In this document: positions 61,189-64,000 of the stretch, piece after piece | Layout: every line of letters starts with the position of its first letter | Position numbering within the stretch: the stretch's first letter is position 1 | DNA from: Adlercreutzia muris | Lineage (GTDB): Bacteria; Actinomycetota; Coriobacteriia; Coriobacteriales; Eggerthellaceae | DNA length: 64,000 bases | Assembly (NCBI RefSeq): GCF_008831045.1 | Contig: NZ_WAJS01000013.1 | Span: forward strand, 1 to 64,000 | Reading direction: 5' to 3' | The notes under the pieces: model-generated | Seen by the model: the letters and a program-made list of their open reading frames with translations, nothing else | Databases searched by the model: none | Told to the model about the DNA's origin: nothing | Made by a program: the position numbers and the translations under genes

Positions 61189-61710
61189 ATGCCCAACGCT
61201 CAGAACAAGGAGATGCTCGCCAGCATCAAGGAGGATCTCGACGGCGTTTCCGCCATGTGGGTCGTGGACTACCGCGGCCTCACGGTGAAGGAGATGCAGC
61301 AGCTGCGTCGCGACATTCGCGAGACTGGCTCGGTGCTGAAGGTCTACAAGAACACGCTGGTTCACCTGGCGCTGTCCGAGGCCGAGCTGCCGACCCTCGA
61401 CGATATGCTCGCCGGCCCCAGCGCGTTCGTGTTCTCCGGCAACGACGTGGCCGCGTCCGCGAAGGCCCTGAAGACCTTCGCCAAGGCCAATCAGAACCTT
61501 GAGATCAAGGGCGGCCTGATGGAAGGCGCTGCCGTGTCGGCCGCGGAGGTGGAGGCTATCGCTTCTCTGCCCTCTCGCGAGCAGCTCATGGCTCAGATCG
61601 CCGGTGCCATCTCTGGCGTCGCTCGTGGTCTGGCCACCACCATCAACGGTGTGCCCCGTGGCCTGGCCCAGGTCGTCAAGGCCGTGGCCGAGCAGAAGGA
61701 AGCTGCCTAA
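61189..61710 (+). CDS. rplJ: 50S ribosomal protein L10
   Basis: A 173-residue L10 (VDYRGLTVKEMQQLRRDIRE; VYKNTLVHLALSE; ending LAQVVKAVAEQKEAA). It anchors L7/L12 to the ribosome stalk. AAGGAGGTGT stands before the ATG; a longer in-frame ORF start at 61165 overlaps that site. rplL follows after 90 bp. Confidence 0.96.
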   Translation: MPNAQNKEMLASIKEDLDGVSAMWVVDYRGLTVKEMQQLRRDIRETGSVLKVYKNTLVHLALSEAELPTLDDMLAGPSAFVFSGNDVAASAKALKTFAKANQNLEIKGGLMEGAAVSAAEVEAIASLPSREQLMAQIAGAISGVARGLATTINGVPRGLAQVVKAVAEQKEAA

Positions 61711-61800
61711 CAGCTCGGGCGGCCTGAGATGGGCCGCGTAGCAACGAAGAAAACTTGGCCGGCACGAAGAGGCGCCGGCCCCCTTTGAAAGGAAACTAAC

Positions 61801-62178
61801 ATGGCTGTTACTCGTGAAGAGATCATTGAGGCTCTGAAGGAGATGTCCCTGCTCGAGGCTTCCGAGCTCGTGAAGGACATCGAGGAGACCTTCGGCGTGT
61901 CCGCCGCCGCTCCGGTGGCCGTGGCCGCTGCCGCTCCGGCTGAGGGTGGCGCTGCCGCCGAGGAGAAGTCCGACTTCGACGTCGTGCTCGAGGGCTTCGG
62001 CGACAACAAGATCGCCGTCATCAAGGTTGTCCGCGAGATCACCGGCCTGGGCCTGAAGGAGGCCAAGGAGGTCGTCGAGGGCGCTCCGAAGCCGGTGGCC
62101 GAGGGCGTTGCCAAGGACAAGGCCGAGGAGATCAAGGGCAAGCTGGAAGAGGCCGGCGCCGCTGTGACCCTGAAGTAA
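61801..62178 (+). CDS. rplL: 50S ribosomal protein L7/L12
   Basis: A 125-residue L7/L12. It has an N-terminal dimerisation helix, an Ala-rich hinge, and the conserved C-terminal domain ([20 protein letters not shown], then [16 protein letters not shown]). It recruits translation factors. GAAAGGAAACTAAC precedes the ATG. A strong terminator follows at 62221. Confidence 0.97.
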   Translation: MAVTREEIIEALKEMSLLEASELVKDIEETFGVSAAAPVAVAAAAPAEGGAAAEEKSDFDVVLEGFGDNKIAVIKVVREITGLGLKEAKEVVEGAPKPVAEGVAKDKAEEIKGKLEEAGAAVTLK

Positions 62179-62220
62179 ATTCGCTTTCGCGAATACTTCA
62201 ACCGCCTTTACGGCTATACG

Positions 62221-62251
62221 GAACCCCGCTTACGAGCGGGGTTCTTTTTTT
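62221..62251 (+). terminator. intrinsic terminator of rplJ-rplL
   Basis: GAACCCCGCT/AGCGGGGTTC, a 10-bp stem with a TACG loop, is followed by seven T residues. Confidence 0.95.
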
Positions 62252-62305
62252 GGCGAGAGAAGCTGTTTCGGATGCACTGCGTTGCTGCGATTTTCGCTGT
62301 TCTGA

Positions 62306-62431
62306 GAAGAAAATTGCGGTTTTCGTAATCGAAAATGCCTTACCGTTAGAAACGACGTTAGCCCACCTGGGAAAACGTGGATGTAGAATGCGAAATTACG
62401 CTGTCGGACTACGAAAACCGTGATTTTCTTC
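62306..62431. repeat. 22-bp inverted repeats flanking 82 bp
   Basis: Arms at 62306-62327 (GAAGAAAATTGCGGTTTTCG and two more) and 62410-62431 match at 20 of 22 positions in inverted orientation, with an 82-bp AT-richer centre. The 397-bp gap 62179-62575 holds this and the rplL terminator but no gene. It could be a small non-autonomous element, a binding site pair or a structured RNA. Confidence 0.55.
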
Positions 62432-62575
62432 TCCATTTGGGGGTAGGTGAAGCAGCGCGAGAGGCGGTGCGCGAGAAATAGCACGAGAGGGCCTTGGGAA
62501 AGTCTGGGCCTTGGAGGATTTGGGAATCTGGAGGGAAACGGAAGCGTGGGGGACCGGGGCCTTGGGGAGTTGGAG

Positions 62576-63490
62576 CTAGCCGAGCCACGCTTCCAGGGAC
62601 TCTATGTCGCGGCGGGCCTGGGCCTGACCGGCTTCGTAGGAGCGCACGAGGGCGTCGTAGTCGGTGGTCTTGTTGGCGACCTCCATGGCATCGGGGTAGA
62701 AGACCCAGGCGGCGCCCGTCTTCTCCAGGTGCTCTATCTCGTCGCAGAGCTCGTTGTAGGGCTGCCACCGGGCGATGGTGCGCTCGGCCACCACGGGGTG
62801 CTTGCGGAAGGCGGCACGGAAGAGGCGCTGCTCAAGGGAGCCCATGGGCTTCTTGCGGTAGCCGCGGGGCTGGGTGCGGATGATGCAGAAGCGCTCGAAG
62901 CCGTCGGCGCGGGCGGCGTTCAACAGGATGCCCCAGCTCGCTCCCATGCCCCCGTCCACGTAGGTGCGACTCCCGATGGTCGTGGGCGGCATGAAGATGG
63001 GCATGGTGGACGACGCGCGCACCATGAGCCCCACGTCGCGGGCCTCTCTCATGTCGGCCTTCGTGAAGGCCACGGTCTCGCCGGTGTCCCAGTCCAAAGC
63101 CTCGATGTGCACGTCGGCGGGGTTGGCGTGGAAGGTGTCCCAGTCGAAGCGCATGGGGTCGTCGGCGGGCGCGGTCTCGATAAGCTCCTCGTACAGGTAG
63201 GGGCCGTTGAAGTAGCCGTGGCCGGCCAGGAAGCTCTTCCAGCCGCCGAAGCGCGGGTACTGCACCAGCTCCACGAAGCTGGCCCGGGCGCGCACGGCGT
63301 CGCGCACCAGGTAGTTCACCGTGTGGCTCGACCCGGCCGAGATGCCGTAGACGCGCCCGAAGTTGATGTTGCGCGCGAGCAGCTCCACCACCACCGGCGC
63401 CGTGTAGCTGTTGCGCATGCCGCCGCCCTCAAAGATGAGCGCCACGTCGGGCTGGTTGATGGTAAGGCTGGCTTGGTCGGCAATCGGCAT
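62576..63490 (-). CDS. patatin-like phospholipase
   Basis: A 304-residue patatin-fold hydrolase with the glycine-rich oxyanion loop (LIFEGGGMRNSY), nucleophile motif GISAGSS (~50) and catalytic aspartate in YVDGGMGAS. It matches the bacterial YjjU/RssA-like branch. It cleaves acyl esters of lipids, probably in the cytoplasm, since no signal peptide is seen. GGAGCAGCGAC precedes the ATG. It is a single-gene unit. Confidence 0.9.
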   Translation of the reverse strand: MPIADQASLTINQPDVALIFEGGGMRNSYTAPVVVELLARNINFGRVYGISAGSSHTVNYLVRDAVRARASFVELVQYPRFGGWKSFLAGHGYFNGPYLYEELIETAPADDPMRFDWDTFHANPADVHIEALDWDTGETVAFTKADMREARDVGLMVRASSTMPIFMPPTTIGSRTYVDGGMGASWGILLNAARADGFERFCIIRTQPRGYRKKPMGSLEQRLFRAAFRKHPVVAERTIARWQPYNELCDEIEHLEKTGAAWVFYPDAMEVANKTTDYDALVRSYEAGQAQARRDIESLEAWLG

Positions 63491-63836
63491 GTCGCTGCTC
63501 CGTTTCGCGGGTTTTGCTCGAGTGTGTCAGCTCCTAGTTTCCCACCTGCGTGGCGGAAATTCCCTGAGAGCTCGACAAAAGGCCCGCAGGCGATGGGGTC
63601 AAGCGCAGCCCGTGCACCGTGGCGCGAGATGTGCGCCACCCAATTCTGTGTGGAAACAGCCGCACGGTTTTCCGTACCATGCTCTCATCGCGCGAAACGG
63701 AGAAGAGACGAGCGCGGTATTCGAAAGGGATGGAGCCGCTCGGGCGTTCCGTTCTCGACCGCGACGAGCGGGAGGGGGACGGGGTGTCGGGGTGCCGTTC
63801 CGGGTATACCGCGCGACAACACGAGAAGGGGGAGTT
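63491..63836. other. divergent intergenic region
   Basis: A 346-bp gap between the patatin-like gene and the Tat-signal gene. No ORF, tRNA, clear promoter or strong hairpin is seen. It presumably holds the promoters of both flanking genes. Confidence 0.5.
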
Positions 63837-64000
63837 ATGGGCGATAACGAGAAGTGCGCCATCGAGAACCTCTCTGAGGACACGCGTCCGATCGAATTCG
63901 TGAAAGACGGGAAGATGCACCGCCGCACCTTCATCAAGGGCGTCGGCTGGATTACCGTGGCAAGCGCCTTGGGGCTCGGTGCCGCGGGATGCGCTCCGGC
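63837..64000 (+). CDS. start of a Tat-exported oxidoreductase, cut by window edge
   Basis: The first ~54 codons encode a long charged leader, then a twin-arginine motif (HRRTFIKGVG) and a hydrophobic stretch with a lipobox (LGAAGC). This is the type of signal seen on molybdopterin or flavin reductases elsewhere in the window. AAGGGGGAG precedes the ATG. The catalytic body lies outside, so the enzyme class is open. Confidence 0.75.
   Translation, partial: MGDNEKCAIENLSEDTRPIEFVKDGKMHRRTFIKGVGWITVASALGLGAAGCAP

Overview
The window is a GC-rich chromosomal segment that reads as a member of the Eggerthellaceae (Actinomycetota, class Coriobacteriia); the genus cannot be fixed from sequence alone. 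The signs are Tat-exported flavoprotein reductases paired with LuxR regulators fused to a multi-spanning membrane domain, Tat-exported molybdopterin enzymes with their own TorD chaperones, a monoderm-type tad pilus locus, a sortase (LPxTG) surface protein, and GTG/TTG starts with strong Shine-Dalgarno sites. No phage, plasmid, transposase or CRISPR array was seen.

Layout. 0-1.4 kb: window-truncated UvrD-like helicase gene with an internal frameshift. 1.7-5.2 kb (minus): NapH/NapG-like quinol-oxidising iron-sulfur module with a TorD chaperone and an unknown protein, behind a good promoter and a two-hairpin leader, but with no catalytic subunit alongside. 5.5-10.8 kb: LysR regulator divergent from an EamA transporter, a pentapeptide-repeat protein, a ~200-bp structured inverted-repeat element, and an AraC-EamA operon. 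11.0-11.3 kb: a 32-residue membrane ORF and tRNA-Val. 11.5-21.8 kb: a complete-looking tad/Flp pilus operon (CpaB, TadZ, TadA, TadB, TadC, Flp, four further pilin-like/TadE/TadG-like proteins and three accessory ORFs), without a prepilin peptidase in the window. 21.8-23.8 kb (minus): threonine synthase and a ModE-like DNA-binding domain. 24.1-28.1 kb: ferrous iron uptake (FeoA-FeoA-FeoB-Cys-rich protein) with palindromic operators and a DtxR-type regulator. 28.2-30.4 kb: FtsB-like protein, Ppx/GppA phosphatase, tRNA-Leu. 30.6-38.5 kb: a heme-c sensor kinase and OmpR-type regulator followed by a molybdopterin reductase operon; both transcription units carry the same 11-bp-spaced TTAA operator. 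38.6-43.8 kb: polyprenyl diphosphate synthase, peptidoglycan-binding protein, leuCDB. 43.9-47.6 kb: LuxR regulator, flavoprotein reductase, NifX-like protein. 47.7-50.3 kb: AAA ATPase with repeat-rich upstream region, hisS. 50.4-57.4 kb: ECF sigma factor fused to a membrane anchor and exported Ig-like domain, divergent from an LPxTG protein; then a large membrane protein. 57.6-60.8 kb: second flavoprotein reductase and LuxR regulator. 60.9-62.2 kb: L10 leader, rplJ, rplL. 62.6-64 kb: patatin-like lipase and the start of another Tat substrate.

How it fits together. The lifestyle implied is anaerobic respiration with many dedicated exported reductases, each under local control (LuxR membrane sensors, a heme-sensing two-component system). 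Three regulatory arrangements stand out: the shared TTAA direct-repeat operator joining the heme-sensor kinase operon to the molybdoenzyme operon; the membrane-tethered sigma factor carrying an exported Ig-like domain next to an Ig-like LPxTG protein; and the paired perfect palindromes in front of feo. Function calls rest on reading motifs by eye; no database search was run.
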